Assembly (NCBI GenBank): GCA_030446625.1
Contig: JAUJMY010000022.1
Span: 1-44,664, forward strand
DNA: 44,664 nt
Reading direction: 5' to 3'
From: Gaiellaceae bacterium
GTDB lineage: Bacteria > Actinomycetota > Thermoleophilia > Gaiellales > Gaiellaceae
The position numbers and the translations under genes are program-made. The notes beneath the pieces are model-generated. The model was not told where the DNA came from. It worked only from the letters and a program-made list of their open reading frames with translations, and made no database searches. Below are positions 16,535 through 24,250 of this stretch, piece by piece. Every line of letters starts with the position of its first letter. Positions within the stretch are counted from its first letter, which is position 1.

Positions 16535-18403
16535 CTAGAGCGCCCGCGCGATCTCGTCGAGCGCGTCCGGGTTCTCGAGCGACGACAGGTCGCCCGGGTC
16601 CGTGCCGAGCGCCTTCGCGCGCACCGCGCGCCGCACGATCTTCGCGCTGCGCGTCTTCGGAAGCGCGCCGACGAAGATCACGCGCTCGGGCGCGAACGCC
16701 CTTCCGAGCTCCGCGGCGACCGCGCCGCCGACCTCGCGCGCCAGGGCGTCGCCCGCCTCTGCGCCCGGCCGCGCGACGCAGAAGATCCAGGCGACCTCGC
16801 CCTTGACCTCGTGCGGGACGCCGATCGCGGCGGCCTCGGCGACGCCAGCGTGCGCGACCGCGGCCGACTCCAGCTCGGCAGGCCCGATCCGCTTGCCCGC
16901 GATGTTGAGCGTGTCGTCGGAGCGGCCGTGGAGATACCAGTAGCCGTCGCCGTCGATCGACGCCCAGTCGCCGTGCGTCCAGACGCCCGGGAAGCGGCGC
17001 CAGTACGTCTCGAGGTACCGCTCGCGGTCGCCCCAGATCCCGCGCGTCATCCCGGGCCACGGTCGCTTGCAGACGAGCTCGCCGACCTCGCCGCGGACCG
17101 GCCGCCCGTCGGGGCCGAAGACGTCGACGTCCTGCCCGAGCGCGGGGAAGCCCAGCGAGACCGGCTTGATCGGCTCGACGACGCTGACGGAGAGGAAGCA
17201 CGCGCCGACCTCCGTCCCGCCGCTGAGGTTGACGATCGGCGTCTCGGAGCGCCCCACCTTCTCGTGCAGCCACGCGTACGGCGCGGCGTTCCAGGGCTCA
17301 CCGGTCGTCGCGATCGCGCGCAGCGACGACGTGTCCGCGACGGGATCGCCCTTCGGGAGCAGCGCGCGGATCAGCGTCGGGGAGACCCCCAGCATCGTCA
17401 CCCGCTCCGCCTCCACGGTTCGCCAGGGCCGGTCCTCCGGCCAGTCGGGCGCGCCTTCGGCGAAGACGATCGCCGCGCCAACGGCGCCGCCGCCGGTGAC
17501 CGTCCACGGGCCCATGATCCAGCCCATGTCCGTCGCGAAGTGGATCCGCTCGCCGGCACGGACGTCCGTCTGGTACGCGACCTCGCGCGCGATCGAGACG
17601 AGGAAGCCGGCGGTGACGTGGAGCGCACCTTTCGGCCGCCCCGTCGTCCCGGAGGTGTAGGCGAGGAGGTACGGGTGCTCGCTCTCGACCTGGAGCGGCG
17701 CGAGCGTCCCCTGCTGCCGCGTCACGACGTCGGGCCAGGCGTGCGCCTCGCGGTCCCACTCGATCACCTCGGCGCCGTCGCCGGCGTCGGCGAGGATCGC
17801 GCGCATGCCCACCCGCTTGCCGCGCCGGAGCGACCAGCTCGCCGCGACGACGACCTTCGCCCCCGAGTCCTCCAGCCGCGCGCGGATCGCCGGCGCCGCG
17901 AAGCCGGAGAAGATCGGCACCTGCACGGCGCCGACGTGGGCGCACGCGTGCGCGGCGACCGCGACCTCGGGGCACATCGGCATGAAGATCGCGACGCGGT
18001 CGCCCGGCTCGACTCCGTACTCCACGAGCGCCTCCGCGAGTCGTGTGACGTCGCGCGAGAGCTCCCGCCAGGTGAGCGACGTCCGCTCGCCGTCCTCCCA
18101 GAGGCCCACGGCCGCCTCGTCGTCCGACACCCACTTGTGCACGCAGTTCCACGCCGCGCTGAGCTCGCCGCCGACGAACCAGCGCGCCCACTCGGGGCCG
18201 TCGGAGGTGTCGAGCACGCGCTCCCACGGACGCGCGAACTCGAGCTCGAGATCGCCGACCAGCTCGGGCCAGAACCGCTCCGGCTCGTCGACGGACACGG
18301 CGAGCAGCTCGCGGTAGCTCGCGCACCCGAGGCGCCGGATCAGCCGCGTGACGTTCGCGCTCTCGACGCGCTCCTCGCTCGGCCGCCACACGAACGGATC
18401 CAT
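16535..18403 (-). CDS. AMP-forming acyl-CoA synthetase (Acs-like, substrate unknown)
   Basis: 622 residues with the ANL superfamily layout: the P-loop LLAYTSGTTGRPKGALHVTA, hinge GRSDDTLNIAGKRIGPAELE, and catalytic Lys in PKTRSAKIVRR. The acetate-pocket motif reads NLSGGTEVGACF in place of the TWWQTETG seen in the Acs at 652. The Trp that restricts the pocket to acetate is absent, so a larger acyl group such as propionate or acetoacetate is likely (inference). ATG 18403 lies about 210 bases from a near-consensus promoter, and the leader is highly folded. Confidence 0.9.
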   Translation of the reverse strand: MDPFVWRPSEERVESANVTRLIRRLGCASYRELLAVSVDEPERFWPELVGDLELEFARPWERVLDTSDGPEWARWFVGGELSAAWNCVHKWVSDDEAAVGLWEDGERTSLTWRELSRDVTRLAEALVEYGVEPGDRVAIFMPMCPEVAVAAHACAHVGAVQVPIFSGFAAPAIRARLEDSGAKVVVAASWSLRRGKRVGMRAILADAGDGAEVIEWDREAHAWPDVVTRQQGTLAPLQVESEHPYLLAYTSGTTGRPKGALHVTAGFLVSIAREVAYQTDVRAGERIHFATDMGWIMGPWTVTGGGAVGAAIVFAEGAPDWPEDRPWRTVEAERVTMLGVSPTLIRALLPKGDPVADTSSLRAIATTGEPWNAAPYAWLHEKVGRSETPIVNLSGGTEVGACFLSVSVVEPIKPVSLGFPALGQDVDVFGPDGRPVRGEVGELVCKRPWPGMTRGIWGDRERYLETYWRRFPGVWTHGDWASIDGDGYWYLHGRSDDTLNIAGKRIGPAELESAAVAHAGVAEAAAIGVPHEVKGEVAWIFCVARPGAEAGDALAREVGGAVAAELGRAFAPERVIFVGALPKTRSAKIVRRAVRAKALGTDPGDLSSLENPDALDEIARAL

Positions 18404-18454
18404 CGCGCGGCAAGCCTACGCGAGTGGGTGAAGCGCGCCGGCGTGGCGCCTAAC

Positions 18455-18611
18455 GAGAGAGGGCCCGGCTGCGGCTCCGGGCCCTCTCTTGGTAGGCGGC
18501 TCGCCTGGGGCGATGATCCCGGCACCTGACTCTGCGGCCCAGCCAGGAGCCTTGCGGATCGTTACGCCCCGCGAAGGTGGCGCGCCCCCTGCACGTCTCG
18601 GCGTGCAAGGT
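18455..18611 (-). ncRNA. Candidate structured small RNA or riboswitch-like leader
   Basis: Read on the minus strand from the predicted start near 18611. Hairpin 1 (18587-18610) has stem CCUUGCACG with loop CCGAGA. A long stem has GGGGCG (18565-18570) pairing CGCCCC (18507-18512) and GAUCC/GGAUC inside it, separated by a UAAC/AU internal loop. The long stem encloses an 11-position hairpin (18521-18551). Hairpin 3 is AGGCG-AGC-CGCCU (18494-18506). Hairpin 4 has a perfect 12-bp stem (18457-18488), terminator-like but with only a pyrimidine-rich tail. I recognise no known riboswitch core. It could be a free RNA ending at hairpin 4 or the leader of the acyl-CoA synthetase mRNA. Confidence 0.55.
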
Positions 18612-18617
18612 GGACTG

Positions 18618-18646
18618 ACTATAGGGGCGCCCTCCGGAACCGTCAA
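18618..18646 (-). promoter_or_regulatory. Near-consensus sigma-70-type promoter
   Basis: On the minus strand: -35 TTGACG (18641-18646), 17-base spacer, -10 TATAGT (18618-18623). The predicted start falls at about 18611, right at the first base of hairpin 1 of the structured RNA. A second TTGAC lies 14 bases further upstream. It is unusually strong for this window. Confidence 0.75.
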
Positions 18647-18774
18647 GTAACTCGGTCAAGTGATTTTTCACCCTCTGCTGTTGACTAAAAATCCGCGCAA
18701 ACATGCCCCTTCTAGGGGATGGATCCGGAGCGGACCTTGAAGTTTGGTGAAGTGTGGAGTTGACTATCCACGCG

Positions 18775-20121
18775 ATGAGCCGCCTGTCACGTACGAACAC
18801 GCCGCGCGCGACCGACTCCTCCGGGCTCGGGCTGGGGGACCGGCTGCGCCAGCTGCGCGTCGCCGCGGGGATTACGCAGGGCGAGCTTGCCGGCGATCGT
18901 TTCTCGAAGGAGTACGTGAGCCAGATCGAGCGCGGCAAGACTCGCCCGACCGCCGAGACGGTCGAGTGGCTCGCGGCGCGCCTCGGCGCCCACCGCGACA
19001 TCCTCGCGCGCGGAGTCTCGAGCGGCCAGGAGGCCCGCCTCGAGGCGCTGCTCGCTCGCGCGGAGGCGCTGAGCGAGGCGCACGAGCACGACGAGGCGAT
19101 CGCGGCGTACGCCGATCTCCAGACCTGTGTCGCCGCCGTCTCCGCCCCTGAGTACGCGGTGCGCGCCCTCAAGGGCGAGGCGAGGACGCGCGCGAGGCGC
19201 GGCGACGTGCGCGAGGCGCTCGCGCTCGCGCAGCGGGCCCGGGAGCTCGTGGAAGCTCCCGCCTTCTGCGATCTCGAGCGGGCCGAGGTGCTGTTCCTCC
19301 TCGGCGTCTTCCGCTACATGCTCTCGAGCATCACGACCGCGCTCGGCCTCCTGAACGAGGCTCTTGCGCTCGCGCAGCGGTCGCCGCTTCCCTCCGACCA
19401 CCTGCGTTCGGAGATCCTCCACTGGCGCTCGCGCTGCTACCGCCGCCACCGCGACTACGCGGCGGCCAAGGAGGACGTCGAGCTCGCACTCGAGCTCGCC
19501 GAGGCCGGCGACGACCGCCACACGGCCGCGCAGCTCTACTACCAGGCCTCGCTGCTCGCCGATCGCGAGGGGCACTGGGTGCTCGCACGTTCGTACGCCG
19601 AGCGCGCGAAGTCGATCTACGAGGAGATGAACGACCGCACGAACCTCGGTCGCCTCCAGAACAGCCTCGGCGCGCTCAGCTTCCTGCTCGGCGACCCCGC
19701 CGCCGCGGTGCAGCACTTGAAGGAGTCGTTTGCGACCGCGCTCGACGTCGGCAATCAGGCAGAGGCGGCTCAAGCCGTGTCCTCGCTCGCCCAGGTTCAT
19801 CTCCGCACGGGCAACGTCGAGCTCGCGGAGGAGCAGGCGCGGCACGCGCTCCGGCTGCTCGGCGATCGCGAAGACTTCCTCGACGAGATCGGCGGCTCGC
19901 AGCTCGTGCTCGGCCGCGCGCTGCTCGAGCAGGGCCGCTTGGACGAGGCGGACGCCGCGTTCCTGGCGGCGGAGGGGAGCTTCGACCAGCTGTCCTCCGG
20001 GAGCCACCGCGCGTCGGCGTGGGTAGCGCGCGGAGACGTCGCCGCGCGTCGCGGTGACGATCGCGCCGCTGCGGCGCTGTACCGTCGTGCGGCGGAAGCT
20101 CTCCAGGACGTCCGGTTCTAG
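18775..20121 (+). CDS. XRE-family regulator with C-terminal TPR array (RRNPP-like design)
   Basis: 448 residues from ATG 18775 (an in-frame GTG at 18754 is possible). The N-terminal HTH is GLGDRLRQLRVAAGITQGEL then FSKEYVSQIERGKTRPTAE. The rest is helical repeats with TPR-like pairs, for example TALGLLNEALALAQRSPLP, LYYQASLLADREGHWVLARS and LRTGNVELAEEQARHALRLL. This architecture (DNA-binding head plus TPR groove) is that of peptide-sensing regulators such as PlcR, NprR and Rgg, but TPR-XRE proteins also act without peptides. GTTGACTA occurs twice upstream (18680, 18759). A 30-codon peptide gene follows after 17 bases. Confidence 0.85.
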   Translation: MSRLSRTNTPRATDSSGLGLGDRLRQLRVAAGITQGELAGDRFSKEYVSQIERGKTRPTAETVEWLAARLGAHRDILARGVSSGQEARLEALLARAEALSEAHEHDEAIAAYADLQTCVAAVSAPEYAVRALKGEARTRARRGDVREALALAQRARELVEAPAFCDLERAEVLFLLGVFRYMLSSITTALGLLNEALALAQRSPLPSDHLRSEILHWRSRCYRRHRDYAAAKEDVELALELAEAGDDRHTAAQLYYQASLLADREGHWVLARSYAERAKSIYEEMNDRTNLGRLQNSLGALSFLLGDPAAAVQHLKESFATALDVGNQAEAAQAVSSLAQVHLRTGNVELAEEQARHALRLLGDREDFLDEIGGSQLVLGRALLEQGRLDEADAAFLAAEGSFDQLSSGSHRASAWVARGDVAARRGDDRAAAALYRRAAEALQDVRF

Positions 20122-20138
20122 GAAAGGGGGGTAGATAG

Positions 20139-20231
20139 ATGAAGGCTCGCGTCATCTTCATTGCTTCGATGCTCGCCATTCTCGCCGGGAAGATCCAGTC
20201 GCTCGGCATCGGCGACGGCGGCAGCATCTAG
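20139..20231 (+). CDS. Micropeptide, candidate secreted signal propeptide
   Basis: 30 residues. It opens MKARVIFIASMLAILAG (basic n-region, hydrophobic core) and ends KIQSLGIGDGGSI, a short polar tail. A purine-rich ribosome site (GGAAAGGGGGG, 20121-20131) stands 7 bases before the ATG. It begins 17 bases after the XRE-TPR regulator stop on the same strand, so it should be co-transcribed. Size, leader-like N-terminus and partner gene match the Phr/PapR type of propeptide in layout, though not by recognisable homology. It could instead be a chance ORF or a tiny membrane peptide. Confidence 0.55.
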   Translation: MKARVIFIASMLAILAGKIQSLGIGDGGSI

Positions 20232-20356
20232 TACGACCAGCTCCAGGCAGTGCGGCGTCCGCGGCTTCGACGGCGCGGCGCTGCTTGCGCGCGTCCGCGG
20301 CCGCGCGACGCGCGCACGCCCTGCACGGCCGCTCCGGCGTGCGATGATCGCGCCTG

Positions 20357-21955
20357 ATGGGCGCGCGATCACGCCGGTTCAAGCGCGCGCTCCACGTGAC
20401 GCGCGTCGCCCGCGAGAGCGGGCTGCGCCGCGTCCTCGGTGAGATCGGCGTCGTCGGCGCGCAGCCGGCGACGGCCGAGGGGGCGCGCGAGTTCCGGCTC
20501 GGGCTCGAGCGTCTTGGGACGACGTACATCAAGCTCGGGCAGCTCCTCTCGTCGCGGCCGGACCTGCTGCCCGACGTCTACATCGAGGAGCTCGGGAAGC
20601 TCGTCGACGAAATCCCGCCGGAGCCGTTCGAGACGATCGAGCCGGTCGTGCGCGCCGATCTCGGGCCGGACGTCTTCGTCCAGATCGACCGCGACCCGCT
20701 CGCGACGGCGTCGATCGCGCAAATCCACTCCGCGATCCTCAAGGACGGGCGCGAGGTCGTCGTGAAGGTGCGGCGGCCCGGGATCGTCGACCAGGTGGCG
20801 CTCGACCTCGAGGTGCTGCGTTCGACCGCGGGCATGGCCGAGGGGCGCTCCGAGACCGCGCGGCTGCTCCAGGTGCAAGCGCTCGCCGACGACCTCGAGG
20901 CGCACCTGCGGGGCGAGCTCGACTTCGTCGAGGAGGCGAACAACGCACACGTGATCGGCGAGGTGATGTCTGCGTACGACGACCTCTACGTCCCGAGCGT
21001 CGTGCGTCCGTACGTGACCGAGCGCGTGCTCGTCCTGGAGCGCGTGCACGGCGAGAAGGTCGCGCCGGGCCACGGGCTCTCGCCGGAGCGCTCGAGCCAG
21101 CTCGCGCGCTCGTTCTTCCGCGCGTACGTCCACCAGGTGACGGTCGCCGGGATCTACCACGCCGACCCGCACCGCGGCAACGTCCTGCTCTCGCGCGACG
21201 GCCGGCTCGCGCTCCTCGACTTCGGGCTGCTCGGCCGGCTGGACGACGACACGCGCCGGCAGCTCGCCCTCCTGCTGATGGCCGTCGCCCAGAACCGCGC
21301 GGACGACGTCGCCGACCTGATTTTGAGCCTGTCGCTGACCACGGTCGACTCGGACGCGGCCGCCTTCGTGCACGAGCTCCGGCGCAAGCTCCCGCGCTAC
21401 CACTGGCGCCCGCTCTCGGGGATTCGCGCGGGCGAGGCGCTCGCGGACCTCCAGCGCATCGCGGTGCGGCACGGGATCAGGCTCCCGACGAGCTTCGCGC
21501 TCGTCGGCAAGACGCTCTCGCAGGCGGACTCGATCGCGCGCACGCTCGACCCCGAGCTCGACCCGATCCAGCTGCTGGAGGAGGATGCCGTCGAGGTGAT
21601 GCTCGCGGAGGCGGAGCGGCGCCTGGAGCCGAGCCAGCTCTTCAGCTACGCGTTCACGCAGCTCGAGCCGATGGCACGGATGCCGAGGAAGCTTGCGCAG
21701 CTCGTCGACCGGCTCGAGACCGGGACGCTGAAGATCGGCGTTGCTCCGACCGACCTGCACGGTCTGGAGGGCGTGATGCGGTCGGTGGCGAACCGGCTCG
21801 GCGCCGCGCTCATCGTCGTCGGACTGCTCATCTCGTCCGCATTGATGGCGCGCGTTCACGACCTTCGGTGGGTCGCGCTCGTCGGGTTCGTGCTCTCGGC
21901 GCTTCTCGGGCTCTACATGGTCTGGAAGATCATCCGGACCCCCGGGGAGCTCTAA
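20357..21955 (+). CDS. ABC1/UbiB-family atypical kinase
   Basis: 532 residues. The family signature KxGQ is in YIKLGQLLSSRPDLLPDVYI near residue 60. The nucleotide-binding region has ATASIAQIHSAILKDGREVVVKVRRPG, read as ASIAQIHSA plus VVVKVRRPG with the kinase Lys. ELDFVEEANNAHVI, YHADPHRGNVLL and LLDFGLLGRLDDD carry the catalytic Asp and DFG. Two hydrophobic segments close the protein (LGAALIVVGLLISSALMA and LVGFVLSALLGLYMVWKI). UbiB-like proteins support quinone or lipid transport or synthesis at the membrane. The substrate here is unknown. Confidence 0.92.
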   Translation: MGARSRRFKRALHVTRVARESGLRRVLGEIGVVGAQPATAEGAREFRLGLERLGTTYIKLGQLLSSRPDLLPDVYIEELGKLVDEIPPEPFETIEPVVRADLGPDVFVQIDRDPLATASIAQIHSAILKDGREVVVKVRRPGIVDQVALDLEVLRSTAGMAEGRSETARLLQVQALADDLEAHLRGELDFVEEANNAHVIGEVMSAYDDLYVPSVVRPYVTERVLVLERVHGEKVAPGHGLSPERSSQLARSFFRAYVHQVTVAGIYHADPHRGNVLLSRDGRLALLDFGLLGRLDDDTRRQLALLLMAVAQNRADDVADLILSLSLTTVDSDAAAFVHELRRKLPRYHWRPLSGIRAGEALADLQRIAVRHGIRLPTSFALVGKTLSQADSIARTLDPELDPIQLLEEDAVEVMLAEAERRLEPSQLFSYAFTQLEPMARMPRKLAQLVDRLETGTLKIGVAPTDLHGLEGVMRSVANRLGAALIVVGLLISSALMARVHDLRWVALVGFVLSALLGLYMVWKIIRTPGEL

Positions 21956-22053
21956 GAAGCTCTAACGGAATGATGACGCGTCGACGACGGCGGCCCGTCC
22001 TTCGTTTCGTTAGAGCTTCTAAAGCCGCTCGAACTCGTCGCGAGTTCGAGCGG
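21955..22053. repeat. Two perfect 13-bp inverted repeats in the gap after the ABC1 kinase gene
   Basis: Arms AGAAGCTCTAACG (21955-21967) and CGTTAGAGCTTCT (22008-22020) enclose 40 bases. Directly after them, CCGCTCGAACTCG (22025-22037) and CGAGTTCGAGCGG (22041-22053) form a hairpin with a 3-base loop. Neither has a clear T-tract. The second could act as a terminator. The rest of the gap to 22290 holds no convincing gene, only a small GGGCGCgaaGCGCCC hairpin near 22110. Confidence 0.7.
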
Positions 22054-22290
22054 GGGAAGTGCACCCTCTTTGCGCGAGGTCGTCTTTGCTCCACGGCCGT
22101 CTTGGGCGCGAAGCGCCCACGCGGCCGCCACCTCTTCTCGGCGCTAACGCGACAAAATGAGTGCGAGGTGGTGGCTTTGCCGCCGCCGCGCGCTGTGGAC
22201 CCTCGTCCCACCCGAAGCTGCGCAGCAGGTTCGCGTGAGGAGTAGCGTGTCGCACGTGCACGCTCCCGGTGCGGCCGGCTCCTCCCGCCG

Positions 22291-23151
22291 GTGACGGCGG
22301 TCCTCGACGAGTTCGCCGCGAGCGGGCTCGCGCTCGATCGGCTCCCCGGCAACACCGCGAAGCTCCGCCTCGCCCTCGACCTGGCGGCGTCGCTCGACCC
22401 GGCAACGCGGCTCCGCGTGCTGGACGTCGGCTGCGTCGGCGTGTCGCCGTTGAGCCTGTGGGAGACCTTCGTTCCGCTGGCCGACCGGTTCGAGCTGACG
22501 GGCGTGGACGTCGTCGCCGTCGACCGCGCGGCGGCTCGCGGGGCGGAGCTCGGGCTGCGCTTCACCGCCCGGCACGGAAGCGCGGTGGCGCTCGCCGAGA
22601 TCTTCGGCGAGGGGGCGTTCGACGCCGTGGTGAGCACGCAGGTGTTGGAGCACGTTCGTGACTGGCGAGCCGCCGTGGCGCAGCTCGCGGCTGTCGTGCG
22701 TCCGGGTGGGCGCGTCTACGTCACCTGTGACTCCGGCGACCTGCGGCGGGCGCGGCTCGAACGCATCCGGCTCGCTGCGAAGCGCGGCTACGCGCTGGCG
22801 CTGGAGCGCTACCCGGAGCTCGACCGGATCGGCGCGCGGCTCGTCAGCGGCGAGTGGGAGCGGGGCCCGACGCGGACGGAGCTCGGCGACGCCGCCCGCG
22901 AAGCGGGGCTGGAGGTGGAGCGGATCGGCTCGTACGGGCTGCGGGACGTGAAGCGCGCGCAGAGGCCGGCCGGCAGCGAGACGCGAAGGCTGTGGCTCGC
23001 GCTCGAGGAGGCGCTCGCGGTCGAGGCCGGCAGCGCGCTCGACCCGTCGCCGTACACCCTCCTCTACCTCCGGGCCCGCCGCGTCTACGGAACGGTTCGC
23101 GGCGGGCAGCGCGAATGCGGGGAGGACTGTCAGAGCTCCTCCTCTCCCTGA
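22291..23151 (+). CDS. Class I SAM-dependent methyltransferase
   Basis: 286 residues from GTG 22291. Motif I is RVLDVGCVGVSPLSLWE, with an acidic residue ending the second strand in LTGVDVVAVD. FDAVVSTQVLEHVRDWRAAV and VVRPGGRVYVTCDSGD are motifs typical of Methyltransf_11-type enzymes. Residues 170-240 add a helical cap with an Arg-rich face. Substrate unknown. It ends just before a strong terminator, so it is a single-gene unit upstream of selD. Confidence 0.86.
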   Translation: MTAVLDEFAASGLALDRLPGNTAKLRLALDLAASLDPATRLRVLDVGCVGVSPLSLWETFVPLADRFELTGVDVVAVDRAAARGAELGLRFTARHGSAVALAEIFGEGAFDAVVSTQVLEHVRDWRAAVAQLAAVVRPGGRVYVTCDSGDLRRARLERIRLAAKRGYALALERYPELDRIGARLVSGEWERGPTRTELGDAAREAGLEVERIGSYGLRDVKRAQRPAGSETRRLWLALEEALAVEAGSALDPSPYTLLYLRARRVYGTVRGGQRECGEDCQSSSSP

Positions 23152-23154
23152 CAG

Positions 23155-23186
23155 CGACGGCGGCCCTCGGGCCGCCGTCGTCTTTT
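23155..23186 (+). terminator. Rho-independent terminator
   Basis: A perfect 12-bp stem CGACGGCGGCCC/GGGCCGCCGTCG with a TC loop, followed by TCTTTT. It lies 3 bases after the methyltransferase stop. A further CTGTCAG/CTGACAG pair overlaps the end of the coding region. Confidence 0.85.
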
Positions 23187-23202
23187 CGGCGACAATGGGC
23201 GC

Positions 23203-24240
23203 GTGCCCGACGCGGCGACCGAGCTGAGGCTGACCGAGCTCACGACGAGCGGCGGGTGCGCGGCGAAGTATCCGGCCGCTCGGCTCGAGCAGCTGCTGAA
23301 GGGATTCGTCCCGGCCGCCGCCGCGGACTTGCTCGTCGGCCTCGCGCCTGCCGACGACGCGGCGGTGTACCGGCTCGACGACGAGCGCGCGCTCGTCTTC
23401 ACCGTCGACTTCTTCCCGCCGCTCGTCGACGATCCGGCCGACTTCGGCGCGATCGCGGCGACGAACGCGCTGAACGACGTCTTCGCGATGGGTGGGCGCC
23501 CGCTCCTCGCGCTATCGATCGCCGCGTTCCCGGAGGAGCTGCCGACGACTCTCGTGGCGGACGTGCTCGCAGCGGCGGACGAGCAGGTGCGCGCCGCGGG
23601 CGCGTTGCTCGCCGGCGGCCACACGATCCGCGACCGGGAGCCGAAGTATGGGCTCGCCGTCGTCGGCACCGCACACCCGCGCGCGGTCTGGGCGAAGAGC
23701 ACCGCCCGTCCCGGCGACGCGCTCTTCCTGACGAAGCCGCTCGGGACCGGCCTCGTCCTGCATGGGCACGCGCGCGGCCTCGCCGGCGCGGAGGCGCGTG
23801 ACGCGGCGGTCGCCTCGATGCGCCGGCTCAACGGCGGCGCGGCGGACGCGCTCCGGCCGTTCGAGCCGCACGCGGTCACCGACGTCACCGGCTTCGGCCT
23901 CTTCGGCCACGCGTGGGAGATGGCGGAGCGGAGCGGCGTCCGGCTGCGGATCGACGCTGCCGCCCTGCCCGCTTTCGAGGACGCGCTCGCCGTCGCCGCC
24001 GCCGGCGAACGCACGGGCGGCGACCTCCGGAACCGCGAGTTCGCCGCGTCTCACGTCGACGCCGCAGGAGTCCCGGACGACGTCGTCACGCTCGGGTTCG
24101 ACCCGCAGACCTCCGGTGGGCTGCTCGCGGCCGTCGCCGCCGACCGCGCGCTCGCCCTCGAAGCCGCGTTCGCCGCCCGCAGCCTGTTCATTCGCCGGAT
24201 CGGGACGGTCGAGCGCGGGGAGGGCGTGGGCGTCCAGTAG
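23203..24240 (+). CDS. selD: Selenophosphate synthetase (Cys form)
   Basis: 345 residues. The catalytic loop reads TTSGGCAAKYPAA, so cysteine (not selenocysteine) occupies the redox position next to the essential Lys. DDAAVYRL and LVFTVDFFPPLVDDPADFG are the ATP/metal loops, with ATNALNDVFAMGG and VTDVTGFGLFGHAWEMA further on. It makes selenophosphate from selenide and ATP for selenocysteine or 2-selenouridine tRNA. No selA, selB, ybbB or Sec tRNA is visible in the window, so the downstream use is unknown. GTG start 23203. ctaA follows after 10 bases. Confidence 0.94.
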   Translation: MPDAATELRLTELTTSGGCAAKYPAARLEQLLKGFVPAAAADLLVGLAPADDAAVYRLDDERALVFTVDFFPPLVDDPADFGAIAATNALNDVFAMGGRPLLALSIAAFPEELPTTLVADVLAAADEQVRAAGALLAGGHTIRDREPKYGLAVVGTAHPRAVWAKSTARPGDALFLTKPLGTGLVLHGHARGLAGAEARDAAVASMRRLNGGAADALRPFEPHAVTDVTGFGLFGHAWEMAERSGVRLRIDAAALPAFEDALAVAAAGERTGGDLRNREFAASHVDAAGVPDDVVTLGFDPQTSGGLLAAVAADRALALEAAFAARSLFIRRIGTVERGEGVGVQ

Positions 24241-24250
24241 CCTCGGCGAC

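Noticed and set aside
18441..18660. Known riboswitch classes, 6S RNA, SRP RNA or tmRNA as identity of the structured RNA
   Set aside because: Checked for the conserved cores as I remember them (for example TPP CUGAGA/ACCUGAUCUGG, the SRP GGAAG loop, the tmRNA tRNA-like end); none is present.
23255..23275. Selenocysteine in SelD
   Set aside because: The codon at the active position is TGC (Cys); there is no in-frame TGA and no SECIS-like hairpin.
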